From assembly GCA_038043045.1 (NCBI GenBank), contig JBBTCX010000027.1:1-8995 (forward strand): a DNA stretch of 8,995 nucleotides, read 5' to 3'. Source of the DNA: JBBTCX01 sp038043045 (GTDB lineage Bacteria; Planctomycetota; Phycisphaerae; UBA1845). Position numbers and translations under genes: made by a program. This document shows, piece by piece, positions 1 through 6,209 of this stretch. The notes below the pieces were generated by a model. The model ran no database searches and was not told the origin of the DNA. It saw only the letters and a program-made list of their open reading frames with translations. Each line of letters opens with the position of its first letter. Within the stretch, counting starts at the first letter, position 1.

Positions 1-213
1 GCCGGCGCGATCGATTTTTCAGCGATGGTTTTGGCTTTGTACCGCAACACGATTAATCTTTCTTTGAACACGGATCAACCGGACTCGGTTTGCAAGTTTT
101 GTTTTGCACAACGCGATCCGAAAGACCGTCCCGTGCAACAAGCGGTCAGCACCGCGTCAGCGATGTCCGGCGGACAATCGGCCGCGCTCGTAGTGCGAAG
201 ATTCTCGGAGTAG
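1..213 (+). CDS. Beta-ketoacyl-ACP synthase, C-terminal fragment (cut by window edge)
   Basis: Reading from base 1 in frame 1 gives 70 residues ending at TAG 211-213. It begins AGAIDFSAMVLALYR and ends SGGQSAALVVRRFSE. This matches the C-terminal end of the thiolase fold in KAS proteins, where an 'AAGAI' helix follows the second catalytic His and a 'FGG.N/Q.AL....R' segment closes the protein. The segment between them is atypical (CKFCFAQRD, with two close cysteines) and lacks the usual 'PP.TINL..PDP.CDLDYVP' wording, so this copy is more divergent than the next gene. It could be a second catalytic KAS or a chain-length-factor-like partner. The active-site Cys and His residues lie outside the window, so catalytic competence cannot be judged. 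The ATG at 25 is internal, not a start. Confidence 0.8.
   Translation, partial: AGAIDFSAMVLALYRNTINLSLNTDQPDSVCKFCFAQRDPKDRPVQQAVSTASAMSGGQSAALVVRRFSE
207..210 (+). promoter_or_regulatory. Ribosome binding site for the second KAS, inside the end of the first
   Basis: GGAG lies in the last codons of the upstream KAS, eight bases before TTG 219. It supports the TTG start rather than the first ATG of the open frame at 90, and suggests translational coupling between the two synthases. Confidence 0.6.
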
Positions 214-218
214 ATATT

Positions 219-1523
219 TTGCAAAGGCGCGTGGTCATTACCGGAATGGGCTGGATTACGCCGTTGGGCCACGACATCGATTCTGTTTGGCGGGCGATGC
301 TCGAGGGTCGAACCGGCGTGGGTCCCACAACGCTATTCGACGCACGGACTTTTCCCACGTCGTTTTCCGCAGAAGTCAAAGACTTTTCGCTTTCGCGATT
401 TCTTGGAAGCAAGGCTCTGCGACATCAATCCGGCAGCCGCAATTCGCAGTTCGCGCTGGCCGCTGCGGACATGGCCTGGCGGGATGCGCGCATGGATTCA
501 AGCGACTCCATTAACCCAGAGCGCGTGGGTATTTATCTCGGCGGAGGCGAAGGCCCGTTGGACTTTCACGCGTTTGCGTCCGCCGCTCTCGCGGGCTGTT
601 GCGACGAAAACGGAAAAATCACTTCGTTGGATTCCGTTCGGTGGGCACGAAAAGCGCTGACCTTGTTGAAAGCCACCACCGAGCTGGAACAAGAACCCAA
701 TTCAGCGGGTGGACACCTGGCCGCTTATTTCAATGCTCAAGGTCCGAGCCTTAATACCTTGACGGCCTGTGCCGCAAGCACTCAAGCGATCGGCGAAGCC
801 ACGCACGTCATTCGTTACGGCGATGCGGACGTGATGCTCGCCGGTGGCACTCATAGCATGATTCATCCGCTGGGCGTCACCGGATTCAATCGGTTGACCG
901 CGTTGTCCGTTCGCAATGATTCTTGTATGACGGCTTCGAGGCCGTTTGACCGCACGCGGGATGGGTTCGTTCTCGGTGAAGGCGCCGGAATTTTGATCCT
1001 CGAAGAACTTGAGCACGCACGACGGCGAAACGCGCCGATCCTGGCCGAGGTGGTCGGGTTTGGATCGACAGCGGACGCGTTTCGAATTACGGATATTCAC
1101 GAAGATGGTCGCGGGGCGACGGCCTCGATGCGAGCGGCGATGAAAAGCGCCGGCGTCACCAGCGACCAAGTGGACTATGTGTCAGCACATGGCACCGGAA
1201 CGCAGGAAAACGACAAGATCGAATCATTAGCCATTCGCAACGTCTTCGGCGACCATGCCAAGAACGTCCCGATCAGCAGCATCAAGAGCATGGTCGGGCA
1301 TCTGATCGCCGCGGCAGGCGCTGTGGAGTTGATGACGTGCGTATTGGCAATTCGCGATGGCATGATCCCCCCCACCATCAATTACACCACGCCGGACCCG
1401 CATTGCGATCTGGATTACGTCCCCAACCAAGCCCGGCGAGCCACCGTTCGCGTCGCCCTTTCCAACAGTTTCGGATTCGGCGGCCAGAATGACACCCTCG
1501 TCATTCGCCAACTTCAGCATTGA
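219..1523 (+). CDS. Beta-ketoacyl-ACP synthase (KAS II / FabF-like), complete and catalytically intact
   Basis: Condenses an acyl thioester with malonyl-ACP to extend a chain by two carbons; a cytosolic soluble enzyme. The 434 residues begin M(TTG)QRRVVITGMG, the standard KAS N-terminus. The triad is visible: nucleophile Cys184 in TACAAST, His324 in SAHGTGTQ, and His361 in SMVGH, preceded by Lys356. The C-terminal NSFGFGGQNDTLV matches the family. It is about 20 residues longer than typical FabF (around 412), with the extra residues around 125-165, just before the conserved N..AGHL-like stretch. The in-frame ATG at 90 would add 43 non-KAS residues that overlap the upstream gene in another frame, so it was rejected. 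Only five bases separate it from the upstream KAS stop. Tandem KAS genes are typical of type II PKS, aryl-polyene and ladderane-type lipid clusters rather than of primary fatty-acid synthesis; which applies here cannot be told from the window. Confidence 0.92.
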   Translation: MQRRVVITGMGWITPLGHDIDSVWRAMLEGRTGVGPTTLFDARTFPTSFSAEVKDFSLSRFLGSKALRHQSGSRNSQFALAAADMAWRDARMDSSDSINPERVGIYLGGGEGPLDFHAFASAALAGCCDENGKITSLDSVRWARKALTLLKATTELEQEPNSAGGHLAAYFNAQGPSLNTLTACAASTQAIGEATHVIRYGDADVMLAGGTHSMIHPLGVTGFNRLTALSVRNDSCMTASRPFDRTRDGFVLGEGAGILILEELEHARRRNAPILAEVVGFGSTADAFRITDIHEDGRGATASMRAAMKSAGVTSDQVDYVSAHGTGTQENDKIESLAIRNVFGDHAKNVPISSIKSMVGHLIAAAGAVELMTCVLAIRDGMIPPTINYTTPDPHCDLDYVPNQARRATVRVALSNSFGFGGQNDTLVIRQLQH

Positions 1524-1661
1524 TTGGGCCGCGCCGTTCTTTCGGATAACCACCTGGCGCATCCGTTTCCAGCTTCAACAGTTTCCGGCAACGTCCGCCG
1601 TCTTGTATCAAAAGTGACCGAAGAACACCGCCGATAACTCCATCACGAGTTCGATCACTGT

Positions 1662-1665
1662 GGAG
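1662..1665 (+). promoter_or_regulatory. Ribosome binding site fixing the GTG start of the methyltransferase-glycosyltransferase
   Basis: GGAG lies eight bases before GTG 1674, the same motif and spacing as for the upstream KAS. The 150-base gap 1524-1673 holds no other gene and no promoter that I could recognise. Confidence 0.6.
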
Positions 1666-1673
1666 AAATCAGC

Positions 1674-3257
1674 GTGGCCCAAGACTCGAGTGGGCCATTG
1701 CGCTCGCAAACCAGGCAAGGAATTCCTTTGAGTGGTACCTTCATTGACACGTTAGCCCCCCTACCAGAGCTTGACCAACCGGGAATCGAATTGCTGGAAG
1801 GCACTTCACGCGATTCGACGCCCCCGCCCTCCGATGCCGCCGATTGGATCGCGGAGTTGAAACGATTCTACAACCGCGTGGACCCGCGAGGGTTGCCAAA
1901 AACGCGACGCTATTATTCTGAACAGATTGAACGTCGCGTACGGCGTCTCGTGCTTCCCGGAAGCCGCGTGCTCGACATCGGTTGCGGAACGGGCGAACTC
2001 CTCGCCGCTCTTCGCCCCGCGATTGGTGTCGGAGTGGACCTGCGAGAACACGCGATCCACGAAGCCCGCAATCGTCATCCTCATTTGCGATTCATGCACA
2101 TGCCCGGCGAGACCGTCCAATCGCTCGGAGATACATTCGACCATGTCATCCTCGGTCACGTCCTCGGCCAGGTCTATTGCCTTCAAACTCTATTTGATTC
2201 CCTTCATTCCGTCTGCCACGCGAGAACGCGGATCATCATTGTTCACTACAACCGACTCTGGCAGCCCATGCTTTACCTCATGGAACGCCTCGGAATTAAG
2301 CAGAAACCACCGGAACAAAACTGGCTGCCCGCCGATGAGGTGTGCCATCTCCTGTCGCTCTCTGGATTCGAAACGATCCGCCAATTCGGCATGACTCTCT
2401 TACCGATTCAGATTCCCCTTGTTTCCACACTGTGCAATCGATTCCTGGGAAATCTACCGTTGCTTCATTGTCTTGGTTTGAACTATGTATTGGTGGCGCG
2501 ATCGTTGGATCCCAAGGTCCTCAAAAGCCGAAAACCGAAAAGCGTCTCCATTGTGGTTCCCGCTCGAAACGAAGCCGGAAATATTCAACCCTTGCTCGAC
2601 AGAATCCCTCGATTGGCTCAGCGCCAAGAAATCATTTTTGTCGAAGGAGGTAGCCGCGATGAAACCTGGGCGGCCATTCAAGACGCGGCGCGAGACTATT
2701 CCGGCCCCTTTCGCGTCCTCGCCCATCAGCAACCCGGTACAGGCAAAGCAGACGCGGTGCGCAAGGGTTTTTCCGAGGCCACGGGCGATGCGCTGGTGAT
2801 TCTGGATGCGGACATCAGCGTTCCGCCGGAAGAGCTCCCTGCCTTTTTCAACGCCCTCGCCACCGGCCGCGGCGAAATGATCAACGGTTCACGCATGGTC
2901 TATCTCATGGACGCAAAAGCCATGCGCTTTCTGAATCTTCTAGCAAACAAAGCCTTTGGATGGATGTTCACCTATCTTTTATCTCAACCGTTTCGCGACA
3001 CGCTCTGCGGAACCAAAGTGCTATTGCGCGAGGACTATCTCCGCATCGCCGATGACCGAAAACAGATGGGCGATTTCGATCCCTTCGGAGACTTTGAATT
3101 GCTATTTGGAGCCGCTCGATTGAACCTCAAGATCGTCGACGTCCCGGTTCACTACAAAGCCCGCACCTATGGAGAGACCAACATTTCCCGTTTTCGCCAC
3201 GGGTGGATCCTGCTCCGCATGTGCCAACACGCGGCACGAAAAATTAAGTTCGTGTAG
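1674..3257 (+). CDS. Fused SAM-dependent methyltransferase / GT2 glycosyltransferase
   Basis: A 527-residue two-domain protein. Residues about 60-280 are a class I methyltransferase: motif I is VLDIGCGTG (99-107) and the acidic residue expected to hold the SAM ribose is Asp122 in GVDL. Residues about 288-527 are a family-2 glycosyltransferase of the dolichyl-phosphate-mannose-synthase (DPM1) type: VVPARNEAGN (294 onward), EGGSRDET in place of the usual D-D-G-S-x-D-x-T, a DAD metal/nucleotide motif (378-380), DTLCGTK, FGDFELLF around 473, and the YGETNISRFRHG tail. No membrane segment is evident in either domain. DPM1-like enzymes transfer a sugar from a nucleotide sugar to a polyprenyl phosphate or related lipid; the substrate here is unknown. 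It follows the tandem KAS genes on the same strand and ends 23 bases before a convergent gene. An inferred role is methylating and glycosylating a product or carrier of the KAS pathway. The domain assignments are firm; the biological role is not. Confidence 0.85.
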   Translation: MAQDSSGPLRSQTRQGIPLSGTFIDTLAPLPELDQPGIELLEGTSRDSTPPPSDAADWIAELKRFYNRVDPRGLPKTRRYYSEQIERRVRRLVLPGSRVLDIGCGTGELLAALRPAIGVGVDLREHAIHEARNRHPHLRFMHMPGETVQSLGDTFDHVILGHVLGQVYCLQTLFDSLHSVCHARTRIIIVHYNRLWQPMLYLMERLGIKQKPPEQNWLPADEVCHLLSLSGFETIRQFGMTLLPIQIPLVSTLCNRFLGNLPLLHCLGLNYVLVARSLDPKVLKSRKPKSVSIVVPARNEAGNIQPLLDRIPRLAQRQEIIFVEGGSRDETWAAIQDAARDYSGPFRVLAHQQPGTGKADAVRKGFSEATGDALVILDADISVPPEELPAFFNALATGRGEMINGSRMVYLMDAKAMRFLNLLANKAFGWMFTYLLSQPFRDTLCGTKVLLREDYLRIADDRKQMGDFDPFGDFELLFGAARLNLKIVDVPVHYKARTYGETNISRFRHGWILLRMCQHAARKIKFV

Positions 3258-3259
3258 AA

Positions 3260-3273
3260 TTCCCCACCGGGAA
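3260..3273. terminator. Weak hairpin between two convergent genes
   Basis: TTCCC-CACC-GGGAA forms a five-base-pair stem with a four-base loop in the 23-base gap between the convergent stops. There is no T-run on either side. The position suits a bidirectional terminator, but the stem is short and could be chance. Confidence 0.2.
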
Positions 3274-3280
3274 CACCCAA

Positions 3281-3940
3281 TCAGGCGATCTGGATGGCTC
3301 GTATCCCCGCTGAATCACCGAGCGCAAGATCCGATCGTGCGTCCACTGGGGAGTCCACGGGCTTCGGAGCCAACGTCAATTTCCGAGTCAGGATGAGGGA
3401 CTCCGGCGCTTCCTTCACCGCTTTCTTCCAAGCGATACGCTCGGAACGAGTCAGGATTTCTTTCAATTTCGGACGAACACGGTCCGCTTTGCTTCGTCCG
3501 GAAGACATCGTTCCGGGGAAGCCCTTTTCACAAAGACCGGAATCGAGCAGTCGCGTCAGAATTCCAAAAAGCACCTGGCCCATCCCCGGCGTCACCGTCC
3601 CTAATCGAACTTCTCGATACAACCGGTCCATGGCATTTCCGATCGCACGCCGACTGGAAAGCTTCCGCAAATACCCATCCGGTAATCGCGAAAGCGGATT
3701 CCGCTGCGCCGGCTTGCGAACGCCGACCGCATTTCGCTTCACCACAAACTCAGGGTCATGGAACAAGCACCACTCGGTTCCCGGTCGAGCTTTTCCCTTG
3801 CAACGATGCCCCGATTTGGCAATCGCCATGCAGCCCTTGTCGAACGGTAAGCGCATGGACCGCAATCCGGGCACTCCGTTTACCACGACTTCTGTCTTTT
3901 CCTGTCCGAAAGGTATCGCCAACGCTTCCCAAAGCAACAT
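3281..3940 (-). CDS. Hypothetical protein with a C-x9-C-x10-C-x2-H putative zinc-binding motif
   Basis: A 219-residue protein with the motif Cys37, Cys47, Cys58, His61, reading C.AIAKSGHRC then GTEWCLFHDPE. This resembles the short 'C....k.G.RC...a..g..yC..H' domains (DUF5763-like) found in many bacterial hypothetical proteins and sometimes near mobile genes. The rest is basic (many Arg/Lys, residues about 80-190) with no signal peptide or membrane segment, which would suit nucleic-acid binding, but that is inference. The ATG at 3940 has AAGGGG seven bases upstream. ATG at 3856 (residue 29) is a possible later start that keeps the motif but has no clear ribosome binding site. The gene converges on the methyltransferase-glycosyltransferase gene and stands alone on its strand. 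The long open frame on the other strand here is Arg/Ser/Pro-rich and shows no family motif. No function assigned. Confidence 0.65.
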   Translation of the reverse strand: MLLWEALAIPFGQEKTEVVVNGVPGLRSMRLPFDKGCMAIAKSGHRCKGKARPGTEWCLFHDPEFVVKRNAVGVRKPAQRNPLSRLPDGYLRKLSSRRAIGNAMDRLYREVRLGTVTPGMGQVLFGILTRLLDSGLCEKGFPGTMSSGRSKADRVRPKLKEILTRSERIAWKKAVKEAPESLILTRKLTLAPKPVDSPVDARSDLALGDSAGIRAIQIA

Positions 3941-3953
3941 GACCGCGCCCCTT

Positions 3954-3970
3954 GGGTCCGTCTTGGACCC
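3954..3970 (-). promoter_or_regulatory. Perfect hairpin in the leader of the zinc-motif gene
   Basis: GGGTCC and GGACCC form a perfect six-base-pair stem with a five-base loop. In the minus-strand transcript it ends directly against the AAGGGG ribosome binding site of the 219-residue gene. It could affect initiation, or terminate an older transcript entering from the right. There is no T-run. The function is inferred from position alone. Confidence 0.35.
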
Positions 3971-4288
3971 TTACGCCCTAGATGAGGTGACCGCATGTGG
4001 CATCCGTTCCGTGAGTTGCAACCGCATCCAGGCCTTGCCTACGATCCAAAATCTCCGCGCGTCCTTGCGGGGTGAGCTCGTTCGTTTCTCCAAGAATCCA
4101 CTTCGTCCAAGCACTTACCCACTATCGCATGGTGACCAGGCTGGACTGGGCGGCAATTGTAGTTTTTCGGTGCGCTGGAGCAAGCTCGAAATTCAAGAAT
4201 GCAAGGCAAGATCAAGTCAGCACGCTTGATGCAGCCGCACAAACCCTTGTAAAATCGGCGAGTTTTCGTTTCCGCACTCTGTGATATC

Positions 4289-4318
4289 TTGGCATGAAAC
4301 GAAATAGCGCTCTACGAT
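4289..4318 (+). promoter_or_regulatory. Sigma-70-like promoter candidate for the ketoreductase gene
   Basis: TTGGCA (4289-4294, five of six to TTGACA), an 18-base spacer, and TACGAT (4313-4318, four of six to TATAAT). It would give a leader of roughly 95 bases. Two weaker alternatives are TTGATG-N18-TAAAAT (4226-4255) and TTGACA at 4324 with only a poor -10 box (GACGAT, 4347-4352). A promoter somewhere here is expected because the gene lies 1.1 kb from the upstream + strand genes; the exact site is a guess. Confidence 0.35.
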
Positions 4319-4326
4319 GCGGGTTG

Positions 4327-4343
4327 ACACTTTCGATAAGTGT
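4327..4343. promoter_or_regulatory. 17-base palindrome, operator-like, upstream of the ketoreductase
   Basis: ACACTT-TCGAT-AAGTGT is a perfect inverted repeat with six-base arms. It lies just after the likely start point of the TTGGCA/TACGAT promoter and overlaps the alternative TTGACA box. The size and position suit a dimeric repressor site (for example TetR-type), but no regulator gene is in view. Confidence 0.35.
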
Positions 4344-4419
4344 TGCGACGATGGCAAATGATCCGTCCAAGTTTGGAGTGGTTGATGGAGCTTCAAATCA
4401 ACGTTGAAAGTGGTGTATC

Positions 4420-5166
4420 ATGGAACTACAAGGAAAAGTGGCTTTGGTTTCTGGCGCCTCGCGCGGAATCGGTCGGGCAATCGCGCTCGAACTCGCTCAG
4501 GCCAAGTGCGACATTATCGTCAATTTCGTGAACAATCGGACCGCTGCTGACGAGGTGGTGGCGATCATTCGCGGGATGGGTTGCCGTGCGGCTTGTTACC
4601 AAGCGGATGTTTCCGTGCGCGCCCAAACCGATGCCATGATTGACGCTGCCCAAACGGAAATCGGCAAGGTTGACATCCTCGTGAACAACGCCGGGATCAC
4701 CCGCGACAGCTCGTTTATGAAACTTAGTGCGGAAAAATGGCGTGAAGTACTCTTGGTCAACCTCGACGGACCCTTCAACCTCACCAGCCGTCTCTTGCCG
4801 AACATGGTCGAAGCCAGATGGGGGCGGATTATCAACATCACGTCTATCGTCGCCCAAATGGGCAACTTCGGCCAATCCAATTACGCCGTGGCCAAAGGTG
4901 GATTGATTGCCCTAACTCGCGCACTAGCGCGTGAAGTCGCCCACAAAGGCGTCACGGTGAATGCGATTGCACCGGGATTCATCGAAACGGATATGACGTC
5001 CGTGGTCTCGGAAAAAGTCCTGCAATCCGTATGCGATTTGACCCCCGTTGGGCGACTTGGCAAACCAGAAGAGGTCGCCATCGCCGCTAGATTCCTCGCC
5101 CACCCAATGTCTTCTTTCGTGACCGGTCAAGTCATCAATGTGAATGGCGGAATGTACATGCTGTGA
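4420..5166 (+). CDS. fabG: 3-ketoacyl-ACP (or acetoacetyl-CoA) reductase, SDR family
   Basis: Reduces a 3-ketoacyl thioester to the 3-hydroxyacyl form with NAD(P)H; cytosolic, usually a tetramer. At 248 residues it has the normal FabG length. It has a Rossmann nucleotide-binding loop G-A-S-R-G-I-G (12-18), NNAG (89-92), Asn114, Ser142 and the Tyr155-x3-Lys159 catalytic pair, and ends in VNGGMYML. The wording NNAGITRDSSFMKL and GNFGQSNYAVAKGG is as close to PhaB acetoacetyl-CoA reductases as to housekeeping FabG, so the thioester partner (ACP or CoA) is open. ATG 4420 is the natural family start, but its ribosome binding site is weak (GAAAG about nine bases upstream). It could supply the reductive step for the KAS genes at the left of the window, though it is transcribed separately and lies beyond a gene on the other strand. 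Confidence 0.92.
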   Translation: MELQGKVALVSGASRGIGRAIALELAQAKCDIIVNFVNNRTAADEVVAIIRGMGCRAACYQADVSVRAQTDAMIDAAQTEIGKVDILVNNAGITRDSSFMKLSAEKWREVLLVNLDGPFNLTSRLLPNMVEARWGRIINITSIVAQMGNFGQSNYAVAKGGLIALTRALAREVAHKGVTVNAIAPGFIETDMTSVVSEKVLQSVCDLTPVGRLGKPEEVAIAARFLAHPMSSFVTGQVINVNGGMYML

Positions 5167-5186
5167 CGAACGAGCCTTGCCGTTCG
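5167..5186. terminator. Inverted repeat between the convergent ketoreductase and lipoprotein genes
   Basis: CGAACG (5167-5172) and CGTTCG (5181-5186) form a six-base-pair stem with an eight-base loop, starting on the first base after the ketoreductase stop and almost filling the 22-base convergent gap. It lacks a T-run. A bidirectional terminator role is suggested by position only. Confidence 0.35.
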
Positions 5187-5188
5187 AC

Positions 5189-5836
5189 TCAACCGCCCGC
5201 GGAGGATGTTGTGTTTGCGGTCGCTGTATCTTCCGGCCCCGATGTGGGCGGCTGAACTTTTGTTTTGATCCACTCCCGAATCGGCTTCGGCGCATTCGCA
5301 AGGCGCCATCGTCCTTGTTCCGGCACAACCATCATGACGACTTCCCGCCCTGATTTTTCGGCTGCCGCTCGGTGCTTGGGGTCCAACCCCACCTCCGCAA
5401 AAACGACGTGGACCAATTGCAGATTGCCATGGTCTAGTGCGGCAACAGCTTCGCCAGAATCCGACGGCGTTGCACTCTTGGGTTAAACGTATGCCGGTTC
5501 CAAGGCCTGTATTTGGATCCATCGAACCGCCCGCCAGCTTTCTTCAAACGCCTCTCGCGGAATCGGGTTTTCCTGTGCGCTCCACAACAATCGGAATCGC
5601 TCATAATCCTTGGCCGCACACGCCGCCATGGCCTCCCGCAATACTTCGTTTACACCGGAGTCTTTTGAATACAACTCCGGCGGAAATCGCAACTCAGCCA
5701 ATTTATCCGTGGATTCCGTCTTCTTCACCACACTCTCGTTGAGCACCTCTTCTTTTCGACATCCACAAAGATTGCCAAGAGTCGCTACGAGAAAAACGCT
5801 AACGGCAAATTGAACCCATTTCTTATTCAAACCCAT
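5189..5836 (-). pseudogene. Lipoprotein gene interrupted by one in-frame TAA
   Basis: From ATG 5836, with a strong AGGAGG (5840-5845) three bases upstream, the first 117 residues carry a short basic N-terminus, a hydrophobic stretch and a lipobox LCGC, followed by a soluble domain (ACAAKDYERFRLLW ... WRAVRWIQIQALEPAYV). Translation stops at TAA 5483-5485 (codon 118). The same frame then stays open for 97 more codons to 5189 and reads like the rest of the same domain: VHVVFAEVGL, EVVMMVVPEQ and GRWRLANAPKPIREW, a beta-strand pattern common to small NTF2-like/'DUF' lipoproteins. Without the TAA the product would be 215 residues, exported and anchored to the inner or outer membrane. The sequence shows no frameshift, only one stop codon. 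It may be a recent nonsense mutation, a sequencing error, or real termination leaving a 117-residue product. It lies 67 bases downstream of the MNT gene on the same strand. Function unknown. Confidence 0.7.
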
Positions 5837-5903
5837 ATTCCTCCTACCGCCGTTCCTCTCATCCTCAACGTAAAGCCCACCCGCCAGCCTTGATTCGGAG
5901 TCA

Positions 5904-6209
5904 TCACGCCGCGACATAAAGCACCCGTGCCTCTCGCAACACCTCATCACGGAAATACGGGTTCAGACAGCTCGCCAAGCTAAGGTCTACCCGGCGTTCG
6001 AGGATGTCCGAAAGCTCAATCTCCAACTCCGCCAAACGCAGTAATCCAACCGATTCCCCGGGTTCAAACTCCACAAGCACGTCGATGTCGCTCGTGGGCT
6101 GAAAATCGTCTCGCACAATCGAGCCGAAAAGGGCCAATCGGCGCACGCGATTCCTCCGACAAAACTCGGTGATCTCTGTCTCGGGTATTTGAATTCCATG
6201 TAGGGTCAT
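5904..6209 (-). CDS. MNT-type minimal nucleotidyltransferase (MntA-like antitoxin candidate)
   Basis: A 101-residue minimal nucleotidyltransferase of the polymerase-beta superfamily. The core is visible: FGS (Gly29-Ser30), then ten residues, then DID (Asp41, Asp43), with the third metal-binding acid likely Asp75 in RRVDL. The C-terminal LREARVLY helix is typical of the family. Such proteins are the antitoxins of HEPN/MNT (type VII) toxin-antitoxin pairs; the studied MntA inactivates HepT by adding AMP units to a tyrosine. All catalytic acids are kept, so activity is expected. Its ATG overlaps the TGA of the upstream HEPN gene (ATGA, 6206-6209), so the two are almost certainly co-translated. 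Gene order HEPN then MNT is a common one for this class. The HEPN partner is unusual in size, so the exact role here is inferred. Confidence 0.88.
   Translation of the reverse strand: MTLHGIQIPETEITEFCRRNRVRRLALFGSIVRDDFQPTSDIDVLVEFEPGESVGLLRLAELEIELSDILERRVDLSLASCLNPYFRDEVLREARVLYVAA

Larger units (their letters stand above)
3941..4419. other. Intergenic region of about 480 bases without a convincing intact gene
   Basis: No reading frame here has both a good start and protein-like composition. The minus strand carries a short protein-like stretch after an in-frame stop (about 3978-4121, including WILGETNELTPQGRAEIL) with no ATG/GTG/TTG start, and an adjacent frame continues as WMRLQLTERM to a TAA at 3971-3973. 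This could be a frameshifted gene remnant, but it has no recognised family. The right-hand part holds promoter-like and palindromic sequences ahead of the ketoreductase gene, listed separately. No RNA gene was recognised. Confidence 0.4.

Noticed and set aside
90..218. N-terminal extension of the second KAS from ATG 90
   Set aside because: The 43 extra residues are not KAS-like and overlap the coding end of the first KAS in another frame. TTG 219 has a well-spaced GGAG and gives the standard N-terminus.
3294..4229. Long + strand open frame (311 codons) opposite the Cys/His-motif gene
   Set aside because: Its translation is rich in Arg, Ser and Pro with no family motif, and it runs from the antisense of the 219-residue gene into the intergenic region. 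The minus-strand reading has the Cys/His motif and a ribosome binding site.
5127..5522. Minus-strand frame of 131 codons overlapping the lipoprotein region
   Set aside because: Its composition is Arg/Gly/Cys/Ser-rich without structure, while the lipoprotein frame across the TAA carries a regular beta-strand and helix pattern.
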